Shown piece after piece: positions 17,654-25,884 of a DNA stretch of 64,000 nucleotides (positions within the stretch are counted from its first letter, which is position 1; each line of letters opens with the position of its first letter). Origin of the DNA: Streptomyces tendae (GTDB lineage: Bacteria > Actinomycetota > Actinomycetes > Streptomycetales > Streptomycetaceae); NCBI RefSeq assembly GCF_014650435.1, contig NZ_BMUY01000001.1, positions 974,622-1,038,621 on the forward strand, written 5' to 3'. Both the position numbers and the translations under genes were made by a program. The notes under the pieces are model-generated. The model worked only from the letters and a program-made list of their open reading frames with translations, did no database searches and was not told the origin of the DNA.

Positions 17654-18886
17654 ATGTCTTCTGGAACCACTGAAACCTCTGGAATCTCTGGAACGAACGG
17701 CACCACCTCCGTCGTCGTCGCGGGTGCCCGCACCCCGATGGGGCGGCTGCTCGGCTCCCTGAAGTCCTTCTCCGGGGCCGACCTCGGCGGCTTCGCCATC
17801 AAGGCCGCCCTCGACCGCGCCGGAATCGGCGGCGACCAGGTCCAGTACGTGATCATGGGGCAGGTGCTCCAGGCCGGTGCCGGGCAGATCCCCGCCCGCC
17901 AGGCCGCCGTCAAGGCCGGCATCCCCATGAGCGTCCCGGCGCTCACGATCAACAAGGTCTGCCTCTCCGGCCTCGACGCCATCGCACTCGCCGACCAGCT
18001 CATTCGCGCGGGTGAATTCGACGTGATCGTCGCCGGCGGCCAGGAGTCCATGACCAACGCCCCGCACCTGCTCCCCAAGTCCCGCGAGGGCTACAAGTAC
18101 GGCGCGGTCCAGATGATCGACGCCATGGCGTACGACGGCCTGACCGACTCCTTCGAGGACATCGCCATGGGCGAGTCCACGGAGAAGCACAACACCCGGC
18201 TCGGCATCGAGCGCGCCGCCCAGGACGAGATCGCCGCCCTGTCCCACCAGCGTGCCGCCGCCGCCCAGAAGAACGGCGTCTTCGACGCGGAGATCACCCC
18301 GGTCGAGATCCCGCAGCGCAAGGGCGACCCGGTGCTGTTCAGCAAGGACGAGGGCATCCGCGGCGACACCACCGCCGAGTCGCTCGGCAAGCTGCGTCCG
18401 GCCTTCGCCAAGGACGGCACCATCACCGCCGGCTCCTCCTCGCAGATCTCCGACGGCGCGGCTGCCGTGGTCGTGATGAGCCGGGCCAAGGCCGAGGAAC
18501 TGGGCCTGGAGTGGATCGCGGAGATCGGCGCGCACGGCAATGTCGCGGGCCCGGACAACTCTTTGCAGTCGCAGCCGTCGAACGCCATCCGGCACGCCCT
18601 CAAGAAGGAGGGCCTGGAGGTCGGCGACCTCGACCTCATCGAGATCAACGAGGCGTTCGCGGCCGTCGCCGTGCAGTCAATGAAGGACCTCGGCGTATCC
18701 ACCGAAAAGGTGAACGTCAACGGTGGTGCCATCGCGCTCGGTCACCCGATCGGCATGTCCGGCGCGCGGCTGGTGCTGCACCTGGCGCTGGAACTGAAGC
18801 GGCGCGGCGGCGGCGTCGGCGCGGCCGCGCTGTGCGGCGGCGGCGGTCAGGGCGACGCTCTGATCGTGCGGGTGCCCGGGGCCTGA
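17654..18886 (+). CDS. Acetyl-CoA acetyltransferase (biosynthetic thiolase)
   Basis: A 410-residue thiolase that condenses two acetyl-CoA to acetoacetyl-CoA, or runs in reverse. The active-site Cys is C103 in [11 protein letters not shown]. The second catalytic set is H364 ([19 protein letters not shown]) and C394 (CGGGGQGDA). The first 18 residues are Ser/Thr/Gly-rich and not conserved, so translation may also begin further in. ATG 17654 is preceded by AAGGGGA. Its product is the substrate of the hydroxybutyryl-CoA dehydrogenase at the start of the window. meaB follows 37 bases later on the same strand, suggesting an operon. Confidence 0.94.
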   Translation: MSSGTTETSGISGTNGTTSVVVAGARTPMGRLLGSLKSFSGADLGGFAIKAALDRAGIGGDQVQYVIMGQVLQAGAGQIPARQAAVKAGIPMSVPALTINKVCLSGLDAIALADQLIRAGEFDVIVAGGQESMTNAPHLLPKSREGYKYGAVQMIDAMAYDGLTDSFEDIAMGESTEKHNTRLGIERAAQDEIAALSHQRAAAAQKNGVFDAEITPVEIPQRKGDPVLFSKDEGIRGDTTAESLGKLRPAFAKDGTITAGSSSQISDGAAAVVVMSRAKAEELGLEWIAEIGAHGNVAGPDNSLQSQPSNAIRHALKKEGLEVGDLDLIEINEAFAAVAVQSMKDLGVSTEKVNVNGGAIALGHPIGMSGARLVLHLALELKRRGGGVGAAALCGGGGQGDALIVRVPGA

Positions 18887-18923
18887 CCCCCCGAGTTACG
18901 ACTTCTCACTGAACGGAGCTGTG

Positions 18924-19880
18924 ATGCAGGACGTCTCCTCACTGGTGGCCCAGGCCCGAGAAGGCCGGCCGCGGGCCGTGGCCCGGCTGATCTCCCTGGT
19001 GGAGGGGGCGTCCCCGCAGCTCAGGGAGGTCATGGAGGCGCTCGCGCCGCTCACCGGCAACGCGTACGTCGTCGGCCTGACCGGCTCCCCGGGGGTCGGC
19101 AAGTCGACCTCCACCTCGGCGCTGGTGACGGCGTACCGCAAGCAGGGCAAGCGGGTCGGCGTGCTCGCCGTCGACCCGTCCTCCCCCTTCTCCGGCGGCG
19201 CCCTGCTCGGCGACCGCGTCCGGATGTCCGAGCACGCCTCCGACCCGGGCGTCTACATCCGCTCGATGGCCACCCGCGGCCACCTCGGCGGGCTCGCCTG
19301 GGCCGCGCCGCAGGCGATCCGCGTGCTGGACGCGGCCGGTTGCGACGTGGTCCTGGTGGAGACGGTGGGCGTCGGCCAGTCGGAGGTCGAGATCGCCTCC
19401 CAGGCCGACACCTCCGTCGTCCTGCTCGCCCCCGGCATGGGCGACGGCATCCAGGCGGCCAAGGCCGGAATCCTGGAGATCGGCGACGTCTACGTGGTCA
19501 ACAAGGCCGACCGGGACGGCGCGGACGCGACCGCCCGCGAGCTGAACCACATGCTGGGCCTCGGCGAGGCGCGCGCCGCCGGCGACTGGCGGCCGCCCAT
19601 CGTCAAGACGGTCGCCGCGCGCGGCGAGGGCGTCGACGAGGTGGTCGAGGCGCTGGAGAAGCACCGGGCGTGGATGGAGGAACGGGACGTCCTCGCCGAG
19701 CGGCGCCGGGTCCGGGCCGCCCGCGAGGTGGAGACGATCGCCGTCACGACGCTGCGGGAACGTATCGGTGACCTGCACGGGGACCGGCGGCTGGGCGCGC
19801 TGGCGGAACGGATCGTCGCCGGGGAACTGGATCCGTACCGGGCGGCGGACGAGTTGGTGGCGGGGCTGACGCGGGGCTGA
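18924..19880 (+). CDS. meaB: MeaB, GTPase chaperone of B12-dependent acyl-CoA mutase
   Basis: A 318-residue G3E-family GTPase that loads adenosylcobalamin onto methylmalonyl-CoA or related mutases and protects them. The P-loop GLTGSPGVGKST is at residues 51-62, the metal-binding motif VDPSSPFSGGALLGDR near 84-99, the switch region DVVLVETVGVGQSE near 140-153, and the base-recognition motif NKAD near 193. The start is ATG 18924, five bases after CGGAG; the GTG at 18921 is too close to it. It follows the thiolase gene and is likely co-transcribed. Its natural client could be IcmA encoded at 29 kb or a methylmalonyl-CoA mutase elsewhere. Confidence 0.94.
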   Translation: MQDVSSLVAQAREGRPRAVARLISLVEGASPQLREVMEALAPLTGNAYVVGLTGSPGVGKSTSTSALVTAYRKQGKRVGVLAVDPSSPFSGGALLGDRVRMSEHASDPGVYIRSMATRGHLGGLAWAAPQAIRVLDAAGCDVVLVETVGVGQSEVEIASQADTSVVLLAPGMGDGIQAAKAGILEIGDVYVVNKADRDGADATARELNHMLGLGEARAAGDWRPPIVKTVAARGEGVDEVVEALEKHRAWMEERDVLAERRRVRAAREVETIAVTTLRERIGDLHGDRRLGALAERIVAGELDPYRAADELVAGLTRG

Positions 19881-20009
19881 CGCGGGGGCTGACGCGAGGG
19901 CTGAGCGGTGCGGGGCGGTCTTCCGGCGTGGGGTTTCTTCGCCCCCGCCGCCCCTTCCCTTCCCGACCCTGGGGGCTGCCGCCCCCAGACCCCCGCTTTC
20001 GGCCTGGAC

Positions 20010-20122
20010 GGCCTCGTCCTCAAACGCCGGACGGGCTGGAGGGGGCTCAACGGTCTCGTCCTCAAGCGTCGGACGGGCTGGAGGGGGCTCAACGGTCTCG
20101 TCCTCGAGCGTCGGACGGGCTA
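20010..20122. repeat. 42-bp tandem repeat, about 2.7 copies
   Basis: Copies begin at 20010, 20052 and 20094, the last truncated at 20122. Each contains CTCGTCCTCAARCGYCGGACG followed by a G-rich end. The inner part, GTCCTCAAACGCCGGACGG, resembles a short element scattered through many Streptomyces intergenic regions (from memory, not searched). The copies differ by one or two substitutions, mainly A/G and C/T, so the array is not brand new. Confidence 0.85.
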
Positions 20123-20124
20123 AA

Positions 20125-20196
20125 GTGACCCGCGTGTTCCTCCTCTTGGCCTAGGGCCCGCCCCGCGCGCGACCGCCGTATCCGGCCGTCGCGCGC
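20125..20196 (+). promoter_or_regulatory. Candidate leader peptide and hairpin before the MFS gene
   Basis: GTG 20125 opens a nine-codon frame (VTRVFLLLA) ending at TAG 20152-20154; a second GTG at 20134 would give VFLLLA. TAAAGT at 20121-20126 could be a -10 box, which would make the shorter peptide leaderless. Immediately downstream a hairpin pairs 20165-20177 with 20184-20196 (13 positions, one mismatch, six-base loop). A small Leu-rich frame followed by a hairpin and then a transporter is the layout of a translational attenuator. No experiment supports it here. Confidence 0.4.
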
Positions 20197-20238
20197 ATCG
20201 GTGTCCCCTGGTTGCCTTCCTGCTGAGGAACCCTTCGC

Positions 20239-21534
20239 GTGTCCACGCCTCTTTCGCGGCCCTCCTACGCCGCCGTGCTCCGTGTCCCCCATGCCCGCCG
20301 CACGTTCTCGGCCGCCCTCGTCGGGCGGCTGTCGTACGGCACGGTCTCCCTCGCCCTGATGCTCTCCCTGACCCGGTCCACCGGGTCGTACGCCGTGGCC
20401 GGGCTGGTCATGGCGCTCTTCGGCGCCACGAGCGTCTTCCTGTCCCCCTACCGTGCTTCCCTCGTCGACCGGCACGGTCCGCGCCGGGCACTGCTGCCCA
20501 TGGCCCTGCTCTACGCCGCCCTGCTCTGCGTGCTGGCGGCGGCCTGCCGGCGTCCGGGTACCTCCGAGGCGGTCCTCGCGGTGACCGCCGGGCTCGCGGG
20601 CGCCTGCACGCCCCCGCTCGGCCCCACGATGCGCGCGGTGTGGGCCGAACTGCTCCCCGACCGGCTGCTGTTGCAGCGGGCCTACAGCGTGGACGGCGTT
20701 GCCGAGGAACTGCTCTTCGTCTCCGGTCCGCTCCTGGTCGGCGGCATCGTCGCCGTCGCCTCGCCGGTGGTCGGCGTCGTGCTCAGCGCGGTGCTCGTGG
20801 CGGTCGGCACCCTCGCCTTCGTCACCTCACCGGCGACCGCGGCGCTGCGCCCGGCGGGGCGGGCAAAGAGCGACGGCCCCGCACCCGGGCGAGGCGGCCC
20901 GGGGCAGGGCCGGGCGCTGCTGCAGCCCGTCGTCGTCGCGGCGGCCGTCGGCGTCTCGGTGAGCGCAGTCGACCTCCTCGTCGTGGCCTTCGCTGGGGAG
21001 CACGGCCTCGGGGACGGCACGGTCGCCTGGGTGCTCGCGGCGCTCTCCGTCGGCAGCGCGGTCGGCGGTCTCGTCAACGGCGCCGTCGCCTGGAGTTCGC
21101 CCACCCGGGCTCGGCTCCCGTTCTTCGCGGCCGGTGTCGGCCTCTGCCTCGCCGCCGCGGGCCTCGCGCCCGGACTCGGCACGCTGGTCCTGGCCGTCAT
21201 GTGCGCGGGCCTGTTCGTGGCCCCGGCGCTGACCACGGCGTACCTGATCGCCGACGAGAGCGTGGCGCCCGGTTTCCGGGTCCGGGCGGGCGCCTGGTGC
21301 AACACCGCAGTGAACGCGGGGATGTCGGTCGGCGCCGCCGTCGTGGGGCTGCTGGTGGAGCGCCTTCCGCTGCCGGTGTGCTTCGCGGTGTCCGGCGCGG
21401 TCGCGGCGGTGGCGGCACTGGTGCCGTGGCACCGCCGCGGGTCGGCCCGACGAGCCGGAAAGGGCGCTCAGTCGTCGTCGGAGTCGTCCGAGCTGCCGGA
21501 GCCGTCGTCGTCGGCGTCGTCGTCCGAGTCGTGA
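20239..21534 (+). CDS. Major facilitator superfamily transporter
   Basis: A 431-residue membrane protein with about 11-12 predicted spans and a central cytoplasmic loop (residues about 205-230, Gly/Arg-rich). The loop SPYRASLVDRHGPRRAL between spans 2 and 3 is the MFS motif A equivalent (D-R-x-G-x-R-R). GTG 20239 follows GAGGAA. Residues 410-431 form a Ser/Glu-rich tail. This tail is encoded opposite the last 67 bases of the PepSY gene, so the two convergent genes overlap. Efflux of a small molecule is likely; the substrate is unknown. A possible attenuator precedes it. Confidence 0.88.
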   Translation: MSTPLSRPSYAAVLRVPHARRTFSAALVGRLSYGTVSLALMLSLTRSTGSYAVAGLVMALFGATSVFLSPYRASLVDRHGPRRALLPMALLYAALLCVLAAACRRPGTSEAVLAVTAGLAGACTPPLGPTMRAVWAELLPDRLLLQRAYSVDGVAEELLFVSGPLLVGGIVAVASPVVGVVLSAVLVAVGTLAFVTSPATAALRPAGRAKSDGPAPGRGGPGQGRALLQPVVVAAAVGVSVSAVDLLVVAFAGEHGLGDGTVAWVLAALSVGSAVGGLVNGAVAWSSPTRARLPFFAAGVGLCLAAAGLAPGLGTLVLAVMCAGLFVAPALTTAYLIADESVAPGFRVRAGAWCNTAVNAGMSVGAAVVGLLVERLPLPVCFAVSGAVAAVAALVPWHRRGSARRAGKGAQSSSESSELPEPSSSASSSES

Positions 21535-22229
21535 GAGCCGTGCGCCTCGTCCGAGCGGTCGGCCGTTACCTTTCCGGTCTTCGGGTCGACCCGCCAGTCC
21601 TGCTCACCCTTGCCGGAGGCGTGCGTCTCGACCTCCCAGGCGGGCTTGCCGTCGCCGTGGTCGCCGTCGTCGTCCAGCTCGACGGAGGTGACGGTGCCGT
21701 GTCCGGCCGCCGCCTTCGCCGCCTCGGCGGTGTCCACCGAGGTGCCCTTCAGGGCCGCGCGCACCTCGGCGGTGTCGTCCTCGTCGTCGTCCCGCTCGGA
21801 GGCGAGGACCTTGCCGGTGGCCGGGTCGATCCGGACGCTGTGCCAGGTGCCGTCGCCGGAGAGGACGTCGACCTCCCAGGCCGCACGCTCCCGGCGGTCG
21901 TCGTCGTCGTCGTCGCCGTCGTCGTCCTCGTCGTCCAGCTCGGCGGAGACGGCCGTGCCCGGGGTGTCCGCCAGCGCGGCGGCGACGGCGTCGGCAGCCG
22001 TGACCTTCGCGGCGGCGGCGCCGGAGTCGTCGCGCCGGTCGTCGTCACGGTCGTCGGCCTCGTCCCGTACGCCGGCGTCGTCCGACACGGTGACGGCCGA
22101 CGCGTCCGCGCCGTCCGCGCAGGACGTCGCACCCCGGTCGTCGTCCCCCGTCGTCGCCAGGGCCGTCGCCGTACCGCCTCCGATCAGTGCGGCGGCGGTG
22201 ACGGCGGCGATCACGATGTTGCGCTTCAT
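21468..22229 (-). CDS. Secreted PepSY-domain protein, very acidic
   Basis: A 253-residue exported protein. Residues 1-26 are a signal peptide (MKRNIVIAAVTAAALIGGGT...ALA). Two PepSY-like domains follow, around 75-147 and 155-222, each ending in the WxVRIDPxTGKV-type strand (HSVRIDPATGKVLA and WRVDPKTGKVTA). They are joined and flanked by long Asp runs (for example DDEDDDGDDDDDDRR). The C-terminus is again Asp/Ser-rich. Such acidity suggests binding of divalent cations. ATG 22229 follows GGAGGAAACAGC. It is divergent from an OmpR-type two-component system whose sensor also has an Asp-rich external loop, so the kinase and response regulator probably control it. Confidence 0.88.
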   Translation of the reverse strand: MKRNIVIAAVTAAALIGGGTATALATTGDDDRGATSCADGADASAVTVSDDAGVRDEADDRDDDRRDDSGAAAAKVTAADAVAAALADTPGTAVSAELDDEDDDGDDDDDDRRERAAWEVDVLSGDGTWHSVRIDPATGKVLASERDDDEDDTAEVRAALKGTSVDTAEAAKAAAGHGTVTSVELDDDGDHGDGKPAWEVETHASGKGEQDWRVDPKTGKVTADRSDEAHGSHDSDDDADDDGSGSSDDSDDD

Positions 22230-22302
22230 GCTGTTTCCTCCGAGTCGTCCAGAGTCCCGTCGTTTTCGACGTGTTCACTGTCCCGGACCGACGCTGAGGC
22301 CA

Positions 22303-22329
22303 ACCTGAAGCCACCTGAAGGGATCTTCA
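22303..22329. promoter_or_regulatory. Direct repeats ACCTGAAG, candidate response-regulator site
   Basis: ACCTGAAG occurs at 22303-22310 and 22313-22320, a ten-base (one helical turn) spacing, and CTTCAG in opposite orientation lies at 22324-22329. Tandem half-sites one turn apart are the normal target of OmpR/PhoB-type regulators. It lies between the PepSY gene and the response-regulator gene, so it could serve both. Confidence 0.55.
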
Positions 22330-22353
22330 GCTCGCCTTTGCCACTCTTTACGC

Positions 22354-23076
22354 ATGCGCCCACCCGTCGCCCACCACCACCCTGCCCGAGGCGCTTCGCG
22401 CCGCCCCCCTCGATTCTTGATCGTGGAGGACGAGAGGCGCCTCGCCGTGTCGCTCGCCAAGGGCCTCACCGCGGAGGGATACGCCGTGGACGTCGTCCAC
22501 GACGGCCTCGAAGGGCTGCACCGGGCGGGTGAGGGCGTGTACGACCTCGTCATCCTCGACATCATGCTGCCCGGCCTCAACGGCTACCGGGTCTGCGCCG
22601 CCCTGCGCGCCGCCGGGCACGACGTGCCGATCCTGATGCTCACCGCCAAGGACGGCGAGTACGACGAGGCCGAGGGCCTGGACACCGGCGCGGACGACTA
22701 CCTCACCAAGCCCTTCTCGTACGTGGTCCTCGTCGCCCGGGTGAAGGCCCTGCTGCGGCGGCGGGGGCAGGGGGCCGGAGCCTCGCCCGTGCACGTCCAC
22801 GGCGACCTCAGGGTCGACACCGGCGCCCGCCGGGTGTTCCTCGGCGAGGACGAGGTCACCCTCACGGCCAAGGAGTTCGCCGTCCTGGAGCAGCTCGTGG
22901 TGCGGGCCGGACAGGTGGTGTCCAAGGCGGAGATCCTGGAGCACGTCTGGGACTTCGCCTACGACGGCGACCCGAACATCGTCGAGGTGTACGTCAGCGC
23001 GCTGCGGCGCAAGCTGCGTGCCGGGCTCATCCGGACCGTGCGCGGCGCCGGCTACCGGCTGGAGACCGGGCGGTGA
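22354..23076 (+). CDS. OmpR-family response regulator
   Basis: A 240-residue regulator. The receiver domain has the acidic pair in LIVEDE, the phosphorylated Asp D69 (LVILDIMLPG) and the conserved Lys in YLTKPFSY. The C-terminal winged helix begins around residue 150 (LRVDTGARRVF) and ends RRKLRAGLIRTVRGAGYRLE. ATG 22354 gives a 20-residue N-terminal extension rich in His/Pro/Arg and has no clear ribosome site. A TTG at about 22417, next to LIVEDE, would give the normal family start, so the true start is uncertain. Its stop overlaps the start of the sensor kinase gene by four bases. Confidence 0.92.
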   Translation: MRPPVAHHHPARGASRRPPRFLIVEDERRLAVSLAKGLTAEGYAVDVVHDGLEGLHRAGEGVYDLVILDIMLPGLNGYRVCAALRAAGHDVPILMLTAKDGEYDEAEGLDTGADDYLTKPFSYVVLVARVKALLRRRGQGAGASPVHVHGDLRVDTGARRVFLGEDEVTLTAKEFAVLEQLVVRAGQVVSKAEILEHVWDFAYDGDPNIVEVYVSALRRKLRAGLIRTVRGAGYRLETGR

Positions 23077-24521
23077 GCCGCCTCTTCGGCTCGGTGCGGG
23101 CCCGCGCCACGCTCGCCGCCACCCTCGTGGTCGCCGTCGCCCTCGTCGCGGCCGGCACCGCCGTCCTGCTGTCCCTGCGCTCCAACCTGCTCGGCGAGGC
23201 GGGCACCCAGGCCGAGCGCTCGGCGCGCGAGGTGGCGACGGTGCTCGCCGTCGGGACCCCGTACGCGGACCTGTCGCTGGACGTGGACGACCGGCCGGTG
23301 CAGGTCGTCGACGACGACGGCGTGCTGGTCGCCGCCAGCGAGGACCTGGAGCGGATCAGCGGCACCGGCGTCGACGCGGTGAAGCCGCAGCCCGCCGCCT
23401 CCCCGGGTGGGGAGCACGACGACGACGCCGACGACGACGATGACGACTCCGGCGAGTCCCTCGAACCCGGCGAGATCGGCGGACGGATCACCGTCAGCGA
23501 CGGCTCGGCGACCATCGACGGGGACACGGAGGACTACCGTTTCGCCGCCGTCCCGGTGAAGACCGACGACCGGGGCACGCTCACCGTCTACGCCGGTGCC
23601 CCGCTCTCCGCCGAACACGGCGCCGTGAACACCGCGCTGACCGTGATGCTGATCGGCTTCCCACTGCTGCTCGCGGTCGTGGCGTGGGTGACCTGGCTGG
23701 TCACCCGGCGCGCGCTGCGCCCGGTGGAGGGCATCCGGCGCGAGATGGCCGCGATCACCGCCAGCGAGGACCTGGCCCGCCGTGTCCCCGTGCCGGACAC
23801 CCACGACGAGGTGGCCAGGCTCGCCACCACCACCAACGAGACGCTGGCCGCCCTGGAGTCCTCGGTGGAGCGGCAGCGGGGCTTCGTCGCGGACGCCTCG
23901 CACGAGCTGCGCAGCCCGATCGCGTCGCTGCGCACCCAGCTGGAGGTGGCCGCCGCCCACCCGGAACTGCTGGACCTGGACGGCGCCGTGGCGGACACCG
24001 TACGGCTCCAGCGGCTCGCCGCCGACCTGTTGCTGCTGGCCAGGCTGGACGCGGGGGAGCGGCCCGCCGAGGCCCGGGTCGACCTCGCGGCGCTCGCGCG
24101 GGAGGCGGCCGAGGGCCGGGCCGGGGTGAGTGTGCGGGGCGCCGAGGGTCCGGTGAGCGTGGCCGGATCGCGGGGGCAGCTGGGGCGGGTCCTGGCCAAT
24201 CTGCTCGACAACGCGCAGCGGCACGCCAGGTCGGCGGTGGAGGTGACCGTACGGCGGGACGGGGACGCGGTGGTGGCCGCCGTGGCCGACGACGGCGACG
24301 GCGTGCCGGCGGCCGACCGGGAGCGGATCTTCGAGCGCTTCGTACGGCTCGACGCCGCCCGCAGCCGCGACGACGGCGGGGCCGGTCTCGGACTGGCGAT
24401 CGCCCGCGACGTGGCCGTACGGCACGGCGGCACGCTCACGGTGCACGACGCACCGGCAGGCGGCGCCCTGTTCGAGCTCCGCCTGCCGGGTGACCGGGCC
24501 GGAACGGCCCGGGACATGTGA
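23073..24521 (+). CDS. Sensor histidine kinase with acidic external loop
   Basis: A 482-residue kinase. The first membrane span is at about 12-34 and the second at about 188-212. Between them is an external domain of about 150 residues containing an Asp run (HDDDADDDDDDSGE, residues about 112-125). A HAMP linker follows, then the phosphorylation site H277 in DASHELRSPIA, the N box NLLDNAQRHA, and G boxes DDGDGVP and GAGLGLAIA. GTG 23073 overlaps the regulator stop. The matching acidity of the PepSY protein encoded divergently suggests the system senses a cation or positively charged compound; this is inference. Confidence 0.92.
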   Translation: MSRLFGSVRARATLAATLVVAVALVAAGTAVLLSLRSNLLGEAGTQAERSAREVATVLAVGTPYADLSLDVDDRPVQVVDDDGVLVAASEDLERISGTGVDAVKPQPAASPGGEHDDDADDDDDDSGESLEPGEIGGRITVSDGSATIDGDTEDYRFAAVPVKTDDRGTLTVYAGAPLSAEHGAVNTALTVMLIGFPLLLAVVAWVTWLVTRRALRPVEGIRREMAAITASEDLARRVPVPDTHDEVARLATTTNETLAALESSVERQRGFVADASHELRSPIASLRTQLEVAAAHPELLDLDGAVADTVRLQRLAADLLLLARLDAGERPAEARVDLAALAREAAEGRAGVSVRGAEGPVSVAGSRGQLGRVLANLLDNAQRHARSAVEVTVRRDGDAVVAAVADDGDGVPAADRERIFERFVRLDAARSRDDGGAGLGLAIARDVAVRHGGTLTVHDAPAGGALFELRLPGDRAGTARDM

Positions 24522-24529
24522 TCAGGGAC

Positions 24530-25006
24530 TCAGGGTCGTCCCCGCTGCCCGCGCAGGTGTTCCGCGATGGGCTTGAGCGCCTTGTCCAGCTCCGTCAGGT
24601 CTTCCGGGGCCAGCAGGTCGATGAAGTGCCTGCGGACGGATGCCACGTGGTGCGGCGCGACCTTCCGCATCGTCTCCATGCCGTGCTCGGTGAGGACGGC
24701 GAAGAGCCCGCGCCGGTCGGACTCGCAGTTCTCCCGCCGGACCAGGTTCGCGTTCTCCATGCGGGTGATCTGGTGGGAGAGGCGGCTCTTGGACTGCATC
24801 GTGGCCGTGGCCAGGTCGCTCATCCGCATTCTGTCGCCCTCCGACTCGGAGAGGTTCACCAGGATCTCGTAGTCGTTCATTGTCAGGCCGAACGGCTGCA
24901 GGTCCTTCTCGAGCTGGTGCGTCAACAGCCTGTTGACCTCCAGGTGGGTGCGCCAAGCACACTGCTCCGTATCGGTCAGCCAGCGGGTGGCCGTCTCGGT
25001 CTCCAT
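24530..25006 (-). CDS. absC: MarR-family regulator AbsC
   Basis: A 158-residue winged-helix regulator. The DNA-binding part spans about residues 55-105 (MRMSDLATATMQSKSRLSHQITRMENANLVRRE). The N-terminal helices carry C16 and H21 and the wing region carries C95 (RRENCESDRRG); His pairs also occur late (APHHVASVRRHF). In S. coelicolor the homologue SCO5405 (AbsC) is a zinc-responsive MarR protein needed for actinorhodin and undecylprodigiosin production under low zinc (literature as I recall it). The length matches. The gene is convergent with the sensor kinase (8 bases between stops). No good ribosome site precedes ATG 25006, so it may be leaderless. Confidence 0.9.
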   Translation of the reverse strand: METETATRWLTDTEQCAWRTHLEVNRLLTHQLEKDLQPFGLTMNDYEILVNLSESEGDRMRMSDLATATMQSKSRLSHQITRMENANLVRRENCESDRRGLFAVLTEHGMETMRKVAPHHVASVRRHFIDLLAPEDLTELDKALKPIAEHLRGQRGRP

Positions 25007-25017
25007 GAATGAAGTCT

Positions 25018-25028
25018 ACCTAAAAGGT
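25018..25028. promoter_or_regulatory. Palindrome ACCT-AAA-AGGT before absC
   Basis: A perfect 4-bp inverted repeat with three-base spacer, 11-22 bases upstream of the absC start codon. Read on the minus strand it lies within CCTTTTAGGTAGAC, which also holds a -10-like TTAGGT. An autoregulatory MarR site is plausible. The next gene on that side ends 80 bases away. Confidence 0.4.
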
Positions 25029-25107
25029 TGAAAGGCGAACTAGTGAGGGGTTTTCCGTGACGGTGACGGTGCGCACGCGTTCGATGTCACACTCCGCAGA
25101 TTACCGC

Positions 25108-25884
25108 TCACAGCCCGAAGCGGCGCTGGAGGTCTCCCAGCTGTCCGGGAAGCCCCGGTGCCCCGGACCGGCCTGTCGGCGCTCCGGAAGCCCCGCCTCC
25201 GGGCACCCCCGCCTGCTGCGGAGGAGTCCCCACGGCCTGCTCCGCCATCAGCGCCTCGCTCGACTGCAGCAGCACCGTCCCGGCCCCCACGAACTCGAAC
25301 TGGTGCTCCTCCCCGGAGGCCCCGCCGAGCCCCGTCATCGCACGTAGACCGCCCAGTAGGCCGGTCATGTACCCATGGTCGTAGTGGTGGCACGGGGACG
25401 GGCAGTCGGCCCAGCCGACCAGGGCCTGCGGGTCGACCCGGATCGGCGGTTCCACGAACACCACCGGACCGTTGGACGCGGCCACGAACTTTCCGGTTCC
25501 GATCAGCGTCAGGAAGCCCGGCACGATCGACTGCTTGAGCGCGAGGCTTGGCTGAAAAGCGAGCAGGTTGCCCGAGCGAATGGTCAGGTTGCCTTCTTCG
25601 AGGTCGTACGAATTCACGTCGAAGGCCCGGTCGGCGAGGAGCATCTTGCCCGATCCCTCCGCCACGACCCAGTCGCTCGCGTGCAGTGGCGAATGGAACG
25701 ACGTACGCACCAGCCGGTCCAGCCGGCCGTGCCCGATCCCGTTGAAATCGATCGTCCCGTAGTAGGCGATCATCTTCCCCTTCTGCAGGAACCACTGGCT
25801 CCCCTTCAGCTCCACGCAGAAGGTGTACGCGTTGACGTTGTCGTCGGCCGGCAGTGTCGCCGGGTCGTGGTGGACGGTGCTCAC
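25108..25884 (-). CDS. AIM24-family protein, third of three
   Basis: A 258-residue protein of the AIM24/DUF124 beta-sandwich family. The core runs from WFLQKGKMIAYYGTIDF to IRVDPQALVGWADCPSP, with the typical motif (P/V)RVDPxA(Y/L)V. Unlike its neighbours it has an extra loop containing CPSPCHHYDHGYM (two Cys and three His, possible metal site) and a Gly/Ala/Pro-rich C-terminus. GTG 25884 overlaps the upstream gene stop by four bases. Family members are widespread, but the bacterial function is not established; mitochondrial AIM24 affects respiratory complex assembly. The operon of three paralogues suggests a hetero-oligomer. Confidence 0.85.
   Translation of the reverse strand: MSTVHHDPATLPADDNVNAYTFCVELKGSQWFLQKGKMIAYYGTIDFNGIGHGRLDRLVRTSFHSPLHASDWVVAEGSGKMLLADRAFDVNSYDLEEGNLTIRSGNLLAFQPSLALKQSIVPGFLTLIGTGKFVAASNGPVVFVEPPIRVDPQALVGWADCPSPCHHYDHGYMTGLLGGLRAMTGLGGASGEEHQFEFVGAGTVLLQSSEALMAEQAVGTPPQQAGVPGGGASGAPTGRSGAPGLPGQLGDLQRRFGL

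Larger units (their letters stand above)
19881..20238 (+). other. Intergenic region between meaB and the MFS gene
   Basis: A 358-base stretch without a conventional gene. It begins with short GCTGACGCG(G/A)GG repeats just after the meaB stop. The middle holds a GGGGGCTGCCGCCCCC-like hairpin (about 19970-19987) and a 42-bp tandem repeat. The last 120 bases carry a possible leader peptide and a GC-rich hairpin before the transporter start. Confidence 0.7.
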
